A stretch of 64,000 bases of DNA, taken from contig JBCBFU010000006.1 of assembly GCA_038527375.1 (NCBI GenBank), positions 1 through 64,000 of the forward strand, read 5' to 3'. The position numbers were made by a program, and so were the translations under genes. This DNA is from Shimia_B sp038527375 (lineage in GTDB: Bacteria > Pseudomonadota > Alphaproteobacteria > Rhodobacterales > Rhodobacteraceae). This document shows, piece after piece, positions 43,960 to 52,831 of the stretch. Below the pieces are notes generated by a model, which was given only the letters and a program-made list of their open reading frames with translations, did no database searches and was not told where the DNA came from. How positions within the stretch are numbered: the stretch's first letter is position 1; the number at the start of each line of letters is the position of its first letter.

Positions 43960-45308
43960 CTTTCGCGGAAGGCCCGTGTGAAATAGGTCGACAGCGGTTC
44001 GACCAGATAGGTCAGCGGGCTGCGATCCTGCGTGCGGATGAAGCTTTCGACCGGCATGCCGGGGATCAGCGTGACGCCCTCGGGCAGCTTTGAGATCTCT
44101 CCGTCTTCCAGCACAATTTCAGCGCGGTAGAAGGACAGGTTCGTCGACTCATCCTGGAACGCGTCTGCTGAAAGCTGAATCACGCGGCCGAAGAGTTCGG
44201 GGGTCGTGCGTTGGTCAAAGGCCGAGAAACGGACGCTGACCGTTTGATCCACAAAGACCTGATCGACATGGATCGGTTCGATCCGGGCGGCGATCACCAG
44301 CGGGCGATCCTGCGGCACGATAAACAGAACGGGCTCTGCCGGGCGCACGACGGACCGTTCGGCAAAGACGGTCAGGCCGTAAACCACGCCGCTGACGGGT
44401 GCTGTGATATCCAGCCGCGAGAGTTGTTCGATCAGGGACCGCCGACGCTCGGCCAGTTCGACCTCGCGGAACTGGATGTCGCGCAAGCGCGTGATCGCCT
44501 CCTCGCGCCGGTTGGTGGATAGCGACAGGATCTGGATGTCGATCTCGGTGATACGGCCTTCGGCCTGCGCGCGGGCCGAGGTCAGTTCGCCCACGGTGCC
44601 CTCAAGATTGGCCTCTTCCCGGCGCAGGGCCAGCACGCGACCCAGCTGTGCAAGACCGCGATCCAAGAGGGCTTGCTGGCCTTCGAGTTCCTCTTCGATC
44701 AGTGCGAGTTGCGCGCGCAGGGCGTTGCGTTGGGCGTCGACCCCTGTGATCTGATCTGCGATCTGGCCGCGCCGTTTGCCCAGTTGTTCGACCTGATTGG
44801 CGATGGAGGCATCGCGGGCGGCGTGCAGGTTGCGTTGGCCTTCGACGGCCTCGGCCACGCGGGGATCGGTTTGGGCCGCAGCGATGAGTTCGGGGTCGAA
44901 ATCCACCTCTGCCTTCCCGTCGCGTTCCGCGGTCAGACGCGCGCGGCGGGCCATGGTCTCGAACAACTGTCCTTCGATGATGGCGAGTTCCGATTGCAGC
45001 AGGGTGTCATCGAGGCGGATCAGCACGTCGCCGGTCTGAACGGTCGCGCCTTCGTCGACCTGGATGCTGGAGACAACGCCGCCATCGGGGTGCTGGACCA
45101 CCTGCCGGTTGCGGTCGACCTCGATCCGGCCACCGGCCACGATCGCGCCAGAGATATTCGCGCTGACGGCCCATGTGCCGAAGCCGCCCAGCAGGACGGC
45201 GAGGGTGATCATGCCGATGGTCAGCGGGGTTCGCGCGCTCCACCGGTTTGCGGTTTTGGGTGTTGGGGGCGGCGCCTTTGGGGGCTGGCCTTTGGGTTTC
45301 TGGCTCAT
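43956..45308 (-). CDS. HlyD-family type I secretion adaptor
   Basis: A 450-residue membrane-fusion protein. One inner-membrane helix (about 30-50, IGMITLAVLLGGFGTWAVS) is followed by the lipoyl/barrel-sandwich half RQVVQHPDGGVVSSIQVDEGATVQTGDVL, a long coiled-coil hairpin (about 110-300), and the second half ITAPVSGVVYGLTVF. It bridges the ABC exporter at 45305 to an outer-membrane TolC-type channel. ATG 45308 overlaps the ABC stop (ATGA). No TolC gene is in the window. Confidence 0.93.
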   Translation of the reverse strand: MSQKPKGQPPKAPPPTPKTANRWSARTPLTIGMITLAVLLGGFGTWAVSANISGAIVAGGRIEVDRNRQVVQHPDGGVVSSIQVDEGATVQTGDVLIRLDDTLLQSELAIIEGQLFETMARRARLTAERDGKAEVDFDPELIAAAQTDPRVAEAVEGQRNLHAARDASIANQVEQLGKRRGQIADQITGVDAQRNALRAQLALIEEELEGQQALLDRGLAQLGRVLALRREEANLEGTVGELTSARAQAEGRITEIDIQILSLSTNRREEAITRLRDIQFREVELAERRRSLIEQLSRLDITAPVSGVVYGLTVFAERSVVRPAEPVLFIVPQDRPLVIAARIEPIHVDQVFVDQTVSVRFSAFDQRTTPELFGRVIQLSADAFQDESTNLSFYRAEIVLEDGEISKLPEGVTLIPGMPVESFIRTQDRSPLTYLVEPLSTYFTRAFRES

Positions 45309-47041
45309 GTGACGCCCCCTCCCTTCCCGCGGTTGGCCGAGATTTGGCGGAAGTTCTGCACGCGTTCGCGCAGGACCTCTTCCTTGGGCCCAAACGCCAC
45401 GCGCTGACCCTGATCGAGCATCAGCAGCATGTCGCATTCCGCGATGGCCGCCGGGCGGTGGGCCATGATCATGACGGCGCGCCCTTCGGCCTTGTAGTCG
45501 CGGATCGCCTTATTGAGCGCCTCGGATCCGTCATTGTCGAGGTTCGAGTTCGGTTCATCGAGCACCAGAACGACCGGGTCGCCATACATCGCGCGCGCAA
45601 GCCCGATCCGCTGGATTTGCCCGCCTGACAAGCGGCCCCCGATGGCGCTGACCCGCGTGTCATAACCGTTGGGCAGTTTGAGGATCATGTCATGGGCTGC
45701 GGCCCGTTTGGCCGCGGCATGGACCTGTTCTGCGTCGGGTTGCGATGACAGGCGCGCGATGTTTTCGGCAATCGTTCCGTCAAAAAGCTGCACCCGCTGG
45801 GGCAGGTAGCCGATGAGTTGGCCCAACACATCGGGTTCGTAATTGTCGAGGCTTGCCCCATCGAGGCGGATTTTGCCGCCTGCCGGGCGCCAGACCCCGG
45901 TGATGGCGCGGGCCAGCGTGGATTTGCCCGCGCCCGATGGGCCGATAACGCCCAGCGCCTGACCCGGTTGGAGCGAGAAGTTCACCGCCCGCAGGGCCGC
46001 CTGTTGATCTCCCGGCGGCACGATGGTGGCGTTTTGGACGTCGAGCACGGCGCGAGGGCGCGGAAGGGGCGTGCGGGCCTGTTCGGGCGGGACCTCGGAC
46101 AAGATGGCGCGCAGGCCGGTCCAACCTTCGCGGGCGCGCTGCACCAGCGCCCATTGGCCCACCAGTTGTTCGACCGGGGCAAGGGCGCGGCCCAGCAGGA
46201 TGGACCCCGCGATCATGGCACCCGCGGTCAATTCGTTTTGCAGCACAAGGTAGGCCCCCAGACCCAGCATCGCCGATTGCAGAAACAGGCGGAACGTGCG
46301 CGTGGCCGAGGTGAAGGTCCCCCCGATATCCGCCGCCGCGATCCCGTCATCGAGGCTTTGATCGCGGGCCACCTTCCAGCGTTGGAAGGCTGCGCCGCGC
46401 ATGCCCAGCGCCTGCACCATCTCACCTTCGCTGCGCAGTTGTTCGGCCAGCAGTTCGGATTTCACCTGCCCACCTTGGGCGCGCTGCAGGGGCGACTTGG
46501 ACAGGATCTGGTTGAGGAGGGCGATAACCACCAGCACCGACCCGCCGGCCAGCGCCAGCCAGCCCAGCCATGGGTGGAACAGGAAGATGCCGAACACAAA
46601 GATCGGCGTCCATGGGATGTCGAAGAACGCCATCAGGACGGGCGAGGACAGCAGGCGCTGCACCGCCTCGAGGTCGCGCAGCCCGGTCGAGGGTTTGGGG
46701 TCCACCGCGGCCTTGCGCAGCACCGCCTGAAACACCCGGTGGTCCAGCGCTGATTGGAACCGTGCGCCGACGCGGCCCATGATCCGGCCCCGGGCATAGT
46801 CCAAAAGACCCATGGTCCCGTAAAGGAATGCCACGAGGATCGACAGAGCGATCAGCGTTTCCTCGGACCGTGATCCCAGCACGCGGTCATAGACCTGCAG
46901 CATGTAGATCGGCCCGGTCAGCATCAGCAGGTTCGCGAAGAAGCTGAAGATGCCGACGGTCCAGTACAAACCGCGGCTTTGACGCCTGACCTGTCTGAGT
47001 TCGCTGTCACCTGCGCGGGTGTCGCCTGTTGGAGTGCGCAT
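45305..47041 (-). CDS. Type I secretion permease/ATPase (PrtD-like)
   Basis: A 578-residue ABC half-exporter. The membrane domain (about 20-310) has six helices and lacks an N-terminal C39 peptidase domain, as in PrtD/LipB-type exporters of RTX proteins. The ATPase shows Walker A GPSGAGKST, signature RLSGGQIQRIGLARA, Walker B VVLVLDEPNSNLD and H-loop MAHRP. Start ATG 47041 or the in-frame TTG 47053 next to AAAGGAA are both possible. With the HlyD gene it forms a two-gene exporter lacking an adjacent substrate. Confidence 0.92.
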   Translation of the reverse strand: MRTPTGDTRAGDSELRQVRRQSRGLYWTVGIFSFFANLLMLTGPIYMLQVYDRVLGSRSEETLIALSILVAFLYGTMGLLDYARGRIMGRVGARFQSALDHRVFQAVLRKAAVDPKPSTGLRDLEAVQRLLSSPVLMAFFDIPWTPIFVFGIFLFHPWLGWLALAGGSVLVVIALLNQILSKSPLQRAQGGQVKSELLAEQLRSEGEMVQALGMRGAAFQRWKVARDQSLDDGIAAADIGGTFTSATRTFRLFLQSAMLGLGAYLVLQNELTAGAMIAGSILLGRALAPVEQLVGQWALVQRAREGWTGLRAILSEVPPEQARTPLPRPRAVLDVQNATIVPPGDQQAALRAVNFSLQPGQALGVIGPSGAGKSTLARAITGVWRPAGGKIRLDGASLDNYEPDVLGQLIGYLPQRVQLFDGTIAENIARLSSQPDAEQVHAAAKRAAAHDMILKLPNGYDTRVSAIGGRLSGGQIQRIGLARAMYGDPVVLVLDEPNSNLDNDGSEALNKAIRDYKAEGRAVMIMAHRPAAIAECDMLLMLDQGQRVAFGPKEEVLRERVQNFRQISANRGKGGGVT

Positions 47042-47201
47042 AATCTGGCTCAAATTCCTTTAACCCGCTTATCTCTATAGCAGAGCAGCGAAAACTGCAT
47101 GTAGCGTTGTAGTCACATCAACCGTGAATTGAACAGTGGGGGCTTTTGTGTGGTGTCATCCGCCCTATGTCTGCGTCACGCTATGATTAAAGAGCAGTCC
47201 A

Positions 47202-47972
47202 TTGCGCCAACCTGACATTTCACCCGCTTTCAAACGCCCTGGCATCGGCGCCTTTGCGCTGCGCGCGTCGGCCTTTGCTGCGGTGGTTCTCTTGGCTGGG
47301 TGTGCCGCTGCGCCGGCTGATGATCCGCTGGCGGGCGTCAATCGCCCGGTGCATGCGTTCAACAAAGGGCTGGACACGGTGGCCTTGCGCCCCGCATCGC
47401 AGGTTTATGGCGCGGTGGCGCCCACCCCGGTCCGGCAGGGCGTGTCGAACTTTGCCGACAACCTGTCCACGCCCGGCGACATGGTGAACAACGGCTTGCA
47501 AGGTGACCTCGACGGCTTTGCGCGCAACACGTTTCGATTGCTGATGAACTCCACCGTCGGCGTGTTGGGCATCTGGGATGTCGCGAGCGCCATGGGTGTC
47601 GAGCCCGAAGAGACCGATTTCGGGGAAACGCTCCATGTCTGGGGCGTGGGTGAAGGCGCCTATGTGGAACTGCCTGTATTTGGGCCTTCGACGACGCGCG
47701 ACGCCTTTGGGACAGTCGTCGATTTCGTCATTGATCCGGTCGGAACGACGCTGGACGGCCGCGAGGCGGACTATGCACTGGGCGCGCGGGTCGGATCGGT
47801 TCTGGATACGCGCGAGCGGTTTTCGACCACCATCGATTCCGTGTTGTATGACAGCGCCGACAGCTATTCCCAATCGCGTCTGATCTACCTGCAAAACCGC
47901 CGGTTCGAATTGGGCGGCGATGATGCGCAGCAAACGATTGATACCGAAAGCGATCTCTATGCCGATTTTTGA
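47202..47972 (+). CDS. mlaA: MlaA/VacJ outer-membrane lipoprotein
   Basis: A 256-residue lipoprotein (lipobox LLAGC, Cys34) of the MlaA family, which extracts misplaced phospholipids from the outer leaflet for return transport. Family blocks: DPLAGVNRPVHAFNKGLDTVALRP, GVSNFADNLSTPGDMVNNGLQGD and DFGETLHVWGVGEGAYVELPVFGPST. The start is a TTG with AAAGAG seven bases upstream; no in-frame ATG exists before the signal peptide. It overlaps mlaC by 14 bases. Confidence 0.93.
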   Translation: MRQPDISPAFKRPGIGAFALRASAFAAVVLLAGCAAAPADDPLAGVNRPVHAFNKGLDTVALRPASQVYGAVAPTPVRQGVSNFADNLSTPGDMVNNGLQGDLDGFARNTFRLLMNSTVGVLGIWDVASAMGVEPEETDFGETLHVWGVGEGAYVELPVFGPSTTRDAFGTVVDFVIDPVGTTLDGREADYALGARVGSVLDTRERFSTTIDSVLYDSADSYSQSRLIYLQNRRFELGGDDAQQTIDTESDLYADF

Positions 47973-48564
47973 TGCCCTGAGCCCTACACGCCGCGCCGTT
48001 CTGGCGGGGGCTGCCGCTTCGGTGCTGGCGGGGCCTGCGCTGGCGCTGACTGACCGCGAGGCGCGCGCGCTGATTGACGGGCTGGTGGGCGAGATCAACA
48101 CCGTCATCAACTCGGGCAAATCCGAGGCCGGGATGATCCGCGATTTCGAGAACATCTTTAACCGCTATGGGGACGTGCCCGCGATTGCCCGTACAGTTCT
48201 GGGGCAGCCGTTCAATGCGATCTCGAGCGCGGAACAGGCCGCCTACACGACGGCCTTCCGCGGCTACATCAGCCGCAAATACGGCAAGCGGTTTCGCGAA
48301 TTCATCGGCGGCCGGATCGAGGTCAACGATGCCCGCGCCGCCGGACGGTTCTTTGAGGTGCGCACGACCGCCTTCCTGCGCGGCGAGCAGCCGTTTGATC
48401 TGACATTCGTCGTGATGGACAGCGGCGGGCAGGATCGCTTTATCAACATGTTGATCGAAGGCGTGAACCTGCTCGCGACCGAGCGAAACGAGGTGCGCGC
48501 GCGGCTTGATCGGGTGGGCGGGTCTGTGCCCGCGCTGACGCAAGCTCTGCAATCAGCGGGTTAA
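47959..48564 (+). CDS. mlaC: MlaC-like phospholipid-binding protein
   Basis: A 201-residue periplasmic protein. The N-terminus LSPTRRAVLAGAAASVLAGPALA suggests a Tat signal with a twin Arg. The MlaC/Ttg2D fold shows as GMIRDFENIFNRYGDVPAIARTVLGQPFNAISSAEQAAYTTAFRGYISRKYGKRF (about 55-110). It would carry phospholipid between MlaA and the MlaFEDB inner-membrane complex, which is not in this window. ATG 47959 lies inside the mlaA end. Confidence 0.92.
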   Translation: MPIFDALSPTRRAVLAGAAASVLAGPALALTDREARALIDGLVGEINTVINSGKSEAGMIRDFENIFNRYGDVPAIARTVLGQPFNAISSAEQAAYTTAFRGYISRKYGKRFREFIGGRIEVNDARAAGRFFEVRTTAFLRGEQPFDLTFVVMDSGGQDRFINMLIEGVNLLATERNEVRARLDRVGGSVPALTQALQSAG

Positions 48565-50735
48565 TTCCCGCCGAGGATACCGCGGAGTACATCCAACAAC
48601 AGATTGTCCTGAGACGGGGCCGGGGCAGGCGCCCGTGCGGGCTGTGTCGGTGCGGGCTGTGGCGCGCGCGCGGGCCGTGTCATCGGCAAGGGCGCTGGCG
48701 GCACCGGGCCGTGGATGCGCGCGACCGTTTCGCGCCAGATATCGGCGGGCAAGCCCGATCCCGTGACCCCGGTAAGGGGGCGGTTGTCGTCATAGCCCAT
48801 CCACACACCCACCACGTAGTCCGAGGTAAAGCCGATGAACCATGCATCGCGCGCGGCCTGCGTCGTGCCGGTTTTACCCGCGATCTCGAACCCGTCGATG
48901 CGGGCGCGGCGGCCTGATCCGGTCTCGACCACTTGATGCATCATGTAGGTCAGCTTGCGCGCGGCCTCTTCAAGGATCACGCGTTCGCCGATCCCTCCGG
49001 TCGTGTCCATGAGCGGTTCGCGGTCCCCCTGCAGGCGCAGATCGACCAGACCGTAGGGCCGAACGGACGAGCCGCCGTTCAGGATACCGGCATAAGCCCC
49101 CGTCATTTCGATCAACGTGCTCTCGGACGCGCCGAGCGCGAGGGCCGGGCCGTTGGCCAGTTTGCTGTCGATCCCGAAATCCGAGGCGATGCGCTGAACC
49201 AGATCGCGGCCCAACCCTTCGGAGATTTTCACCGCAGGCACATTAAGTGACCGGGCAAGCGCATCAGTCAAAGTCACACGGCCCTGAAAGTCGTTGGTAA
49301 AGTTGCGCGGCGTGTAAGGCCCCGATCCGGGGACGTTGATGGTATAGGGTTCATCCACGACCGTATCGTTGGGGCTGTATCCTAGTTCCATCGCGGTGGC
49401 GTAGACGAAGGGTTTGAAGGTTGACCCGGTCTGGCGTTTGGCCTGCGTGGCGCGGTTGAAGGCGCCTGCGACCTTGGTGTCGCGCCCGCCGACCATGGCC
49501 CGCACTGAGCCGTCTGCTGACATCACGAGGATCGCGGCCTCGGCCTCGGACCCTTCGCGGACCTTGGTGGAAAAGATCAGTTCCATCGCTTCTTCGGCGG
49601 CGGCCTGAATGCGGGGGTCGAACGTGGTGCGAATGATGACGTCTTCGGTCGTGTCGCGGGTAAAGAATTCAGGGCCAGAGGCCATGACCCAATCCGCGAA
49701 GTAGCCGCCGATCCGCGCGGCAGCGGCGGTCGACAGGGTGGCGGGATTGGTCTGTGCATCGCGCGCCTGCGCGTCCGTCAGGTATCCCTGTTCGTTCATC
49801 AGCCGCACGACCGTGGCGGCCCGCGCCTGACTGCGTTCCAGATTGTTGGTGGGCGCATAGCGGGTGGGAGCCACCAAGAGGCCCGCCAACATCGCACCCT
49901 CGGCAGGCGTCGCCTCGGCCGCGCTTTTGCCGAAGTACCGTTGCATCGCGGCCTCGAACCCGCGGGCGGTTGACCCGAGGAAGGCGCGGTTCAGGTAGAT
50001 CGTGAGGATTTCGTCCTTGGTATATTTGATCTCCATCCCCAGCGCGAAGATCGCCTCGCGCGCTTTGCGCCAGACGGTCCCTTCGCGGCATTCGGCCTCG
50101 TAGGCGCGCTCGCTCTCCCAGACGTTGGGGTCAAAGGGGTTGTTGAGGCAGATCAGCTTGGCCGTTTGCTGCGTCAGGGTCGAACCGCCATGGCCCGAAA
50201 GCGGTCCGCGCCCTTCGGAGAGGTTGATGCGGATGGCGCTGGCCATGCCGCGCGGGCTGATGCCCAGATGCCGGTAGAACCGTTTGTCTTCGGTCGCGAC
50301 CACGGCGTTCACGATGTTCGGGCTGACGGTGTCGGTGGTGACGATCCCGCCGAATTGATCGCCGCGCCACGCAAAGGTTTCGCCGTTGCGGTCGAGCATG
50401 GTGACGGACCCGCGCGCGCGCTGATCGACCAGATCAGCAGCAGGGGGCAGGGTTGCGGCCACGTAAAGCGCGGCCAGCCCCACGATGACCACCCCGACCA
50501 GCGCGCTGCGCCAGGCCAGCGTCCAGATCAGGTGCACGAACCAGCGGACCAGCCGGATGAGCCAGCCCAAGGGCCCGCGCGGCGTGCTGCGCCCGCGCCC
50601 GCCCCCGCCGCGCGCAGGTTTGCGGGGCGTGCGTTTGGCTTTGCTCGGCGCACGTTTTGCGGCCGTGGGGCCTTTGGGCGCCGCATAGCGCCGATCCGCG
50701 ACAAGCGGTTTTTTTGGGCGTTTGGAGCTGCTCAT
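48561..50735 (-). CDS. Penicillin-binding protein 1A-like bifunctional enzyme
   Basis: A 724-residue class A PBP that polymerises glycan strands and cross-links peptides. A very basic cytosolic N-terminus (1-55) leads to one membrane helix (about 75-95). The GT51 domain shows ATEDKRFYRHLGISPRG and GHGGSTLTQQTAKL; the transpeptidase shows STFKPFVYA (nucleophile Ser), RSLNVPAVK and AGKTGTTQAARDAWFIG. A Pro/Ala-rich tail precedes the last residues. Beta-lactams would target it, relevant to the class D enzyme in this window. Its stop overlaps mlaC by four bases (TTAA). Confidence 0.95.
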   Translation of the reverse strand: MSSSKRPKKPLVADRRYAAPKGPTAAKRAPSKAKRTPRKPARGGGGRGRSTPRGPLGWLIRLVRWFVHLIWTLAWRSALVGVVIVGLAALYVAATLPPAADLVDQRARGSVTMLDRNGETFAWRGDQFGGIVTTDTVSPNIVNAVVATEDKRFYRHLGISPRGMASAIRINLSEGRGPLSGHGGSTLTQQTAKLICLNNPFDPNVWESERAYEAECREGTVWRKAREAIFALGMEIKYTKDEILTIYLNRAFLGSTARGFEAAMQRYFGKSAAEATPAEGAMLAGLLVAPTRYAPTNNLERSQARAATVVRLMNEQGYLTDAQARDAQTNPATLSTAAAARIGGYFADWVMASGPEFFTRDTTEDVIIRTTFDPRIQAAAEEAMELIFSTKVREGSEAEAAILVMSADGSVRAMVGGRDTKVAGAFNRATQAKRQTGSTFKPFVYATAMELGYSPNDTVVDEPYTINVPGSGPYTPRNFTNDFQGRVTLTDALARSLNVPAVKISEGLGRDLVQRIASDFGIDSKLANGPALALGASESTLIEMTGAYAGILNGGSSVRPYGLVDLRLQGDREPLMDTTGGIGERVILEEAARKLTYMMHQVVETGSGRRARIDGFEIAGKTGTTQAARDAWFIGFTSDYVVGVWMGYDDNRPLTGVTGSGLPADIWRETVARIHGPVPPAPLPMTRPARAPQPAPTQPARAPAPAPSQDNLLLDVLRGILGGN

Positions 50736-51044
50736 GACCTCGCCGCCTTACCTCAATACCTGGGCACGCTCTGATGGCGTTTGATCCGATATTACTGCCC
50801 GCGCAGGCAATTGTCGCGCCGTGATTCCATAGTCTCTCCGTTTCTAATTCGCCTAAATTTTCACCTGTGCGCGTGATTTGTGCAAAAAATGTGCAATTGC
50901 TTCGGAGATAGGCCGGCAAAACCCCGCCGATTGCTTGAGGAACAGGCACATCCCAAGGTTCCTAGTCGCCGCAAGACCCGCGCAGCGCAACTTCTGCCGT
51001 TCGCCTGCGTGTGATTGACGACAAAAACGGAAGGGGACTGACCC
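50736..51044 (+). other. Intergenic region upstream of glnK
   Basis: 309 bp with no gene. An AT-rich patch lies at about 50828-50900, unlike the surrounding GC-rich DNA. It contains two GTGCAA copies (50880-50885, 50891-50896) 11 bases apart, giving TGCA-N7-TGCA at 50881-50895. Divergent promoters for the PBP gene and glnK-amtB must lie here. I find no match to a sigma-54 -24/-12 promoter. Confidence 0.5.
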
Positions 51045-51383
51045 GTGAAACTGATCATTGCAGCGATCAAACCGTTCAAGCTCGAGGAGGTCCGCGAGGC
51101 GCTGACCACTTTGGGCGTGCGCGGGATGATGGTGACCGAAATCAAGGGCTTCGGCTCGCAGTCGGGCCACACAGAAATCTATCGTGGCGCCGAATACGCC
51201 GTGAACTTTGTGCCCAAGATCAAACTGGAAATCGTGGTGGCCGCCGCAATGGCCGAGCAGGTGGTGGATACCATCGCCAAGACCGCGAAGACCGACAAGA
51301 TCGGTGACGGCAAAATCTTCGTCCTCGATGTGGAAAGCGCGCTGCGCGTCCGCACCGGCGAAACCAATGACGACGCGATCTAA
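51045..51383 (+). CDS. glnK: PII nitrogen-regulatory protein GlnK/GlnB
   Basis: A 112-residue trimeric signal protein that binds ATP/ADP and 2-oxoglutarate and is uridylylated at Tyr51. The T-loop GHTEIYRGAEYAVNF contains Y46 and Y51; the ends MKLIIAAIKPFKLEEVREAL and KIGDGKIFVLDVESALRVRTGE are canonical. Start is GTG with GGAAGGGG upstream. It is 27 bases before amtB, so it probably blocks the channel when ammonium is plentiful. Confidence 0.97.
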   Translation: MKLIIAAIKPFKLEEVREALTTLGVRGMMVTEIKGFGSQSGHTEIYRGAEYAVNFVPKIKLEIVVAAAMAEQVVDTIAKTAKTDKIGDGKIFVLDVESALRVRTGETNDDAI

Positions 51384-51410
51384 GTCGCAGTTGAAGGGAT
51401 GCTAAAACCA

Positions 51411-52730
51411 ATGAAACTTACGAAACTTCTCCCTGTCGCGGCGACGCTGATCGTTCTGCCGACATTGGGCTTTGCCCAGGAAGAGGCCGCCCCGACGTTC
51501 GACGAGATCGGCCCCTATATCATGACGACGCTGCTGTTCCTTGTGGGCGGCTTCCTCGTGTTCTGGATGGCGGCGGGTTTTGCCATGCTCGAAGCCGGTC
51601 TGGTGCGTTCCAAGAACGTGGCGATGCAGCTGACCAAGAACATCGCACTCTTCTCGATCGCCTCGATCATGTACTGGCTGGTTGGTTTCAACCTGATGTA
51701 CCCGGGCGATTTCAACGGCTACTTCGCTCTGAACTTCGTCCCGACCGTGCTCGAGCCGGTGGGTCTGTCGGCGTCTGAAGCTGCTCTGGACTATGCTTCG
51801 GTCGGTTCGGACTTCTTCTTCCAGCTGATGTTCGTTGCTGCCACCGCCTCGATCGTGTCGGGTGCGCTGGCCGAGCGTATCAAACTGTGGCCGTTCCTGA
51901 TCTTCGTCGTGATCCTGACGGGTATCATGTACCCGATCTCGGGTTCGTGGCAGTGGGGCGGCGGCTGGCTGTCGGAAATGGGCTTCTCGGACTTCGCGGG
52001 CTCGACCATTGTGCACTCCGTGGGTGGCTGGGCCGCTCTGGCCGGTGCGATCATCCTTGGCGCACGTAAAGGCAAGTACGGCCCCGACGGCAAGGTTATG
52101 CCGATGCTGGGTTCGAACCTCGCGCTCGCTACGCTGGGTACGTTCATCCTGTGGCTGGGTTGGTTCGGCTTCAACGGTGGCTCGCAGCTGGCTGCTGGCA
52201 CCGTGGGCGACATCACCGATGTCTCGCGCATCTTCGCCAACACCAACATGGCCGCCGCGTCGGGTGCTGTTGCAGCCCTGATCCTGACGCAAGTCATGTA
52301 CGGCAAGGTTGACCTGACGATGGTCCTGAACGGCGCGCTGGCCGGCCTCGTGTCGATCACGGCAGAGCCTCTGGCACCCTCGCTGTTCGGCTCGCTCTGG
52401 ATCGGTGCAATCGGCGGTGTGATCGTGGTCTTCGGTGTGCCGTTCCTCGACAAGCTGAAGATCGACGACGTCGTGGGCGCCATCCCGGTTCACCTGTTCG
52501 CAGGTATCTGGGGCACCATCGCGGTTGTCTTCTACAACGGTGACGCGTCCATCGTGGCACAGGTAACCGGCATCATCGCCTACGGTGTGTTCACCTTCGT
52601 GGTCGCCCTGGTGGTCTGGATCATCCTGAAAGGCCTGATGGGTATCCGCGTCAGCGAAGAGGGCGAAATGGCGGGTCTCGACAGCTCCGAGCTGGGCATG
52701 GACGCCTATCCCGACTTCTCCAAAGGCTAA
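51411..52730 (+). CDS. amtB: Ammonium transporter
   Basis: A 439-residue trimeric channel in the inner membrane. A signal peptide (to FAQ, about residue 22) is followed by eleven helices; the twin pore His appear in STIVHSVGGWAALAGA and IPVHLFAGIWGT, with the Asp-containing region of the first helix pair (MLEAGLVRSKN). ATG 51411 is preferred to 51399 for the ribosome-site distance. Codon use is strikingly uniform (many CTG, TTC, ATC), suggesting high expression. Ends in a clear terminator. Confidence 0.96.
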   Translation: MKLTKLLPVAATLIVLPTLGFAQEEAAPTFDEIGPYIMTTLLFLVGGFLVFWMAAGFAMLEAGLVRSKNVAMQLTKNIALFSIASIMYWLVGFNLMYPGDFNGYFALNFVPTVLEPVGLSASEAALDYASVGSDFFFQLMFVAATASIVSGALAERIKLWPFLIFVVILTGIMYPISGSWQWGGGWLSEMGFSDFAGSTIVHSVGGWAALAGAIILGARKGKYGPDGKVMPMLGSNLALATLGTFILWLGWFGFNGGSQLAAGTVGDITDVSRIFANTNMAAASGAVAALILTQVMYGKVDLTMVLNGALAGLVSITAEPLAPSLFGSLWIGAIGGVIVVFGVPFLDKLKIDDVVGAIPVHLFAGIWGTIAVVFYNGDASIVAQVTGIIAYGVFTFVVALVVWIILKGLMGIRVSEEGEMAGLDSSELGMDAYPDFSKG

Positions 52731-52757
52731 CCTCCCTTCCGGTTAGGCTTACAACTG

Positions 52758-52788
52758 GCTCCGGCGCCGAGATGCGCCGGGGCTTTTT
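52758..52788 (+). terminator. Rho-independent terminator of glnK-amtB
   Basis: A 10-bp stem (52758-52767 with 52774-52783, one G-U pair) and 6-base loop are followed by five T residues, 28 bases after the amtB stop. Confidence 0.88.
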
Positions 52789-52831
52789 CTTTGGCTTTTT
52801 CTATTGCGCATGGCGGTCTAGATTACCGTCC

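Noticed and set aside
50930..50955. Possible sigma-54 promoter before glnK (AGGCACATCCCAAGG)
   Set aside because: The -24 GG is present but the -12 GC is missing at the required spacing.
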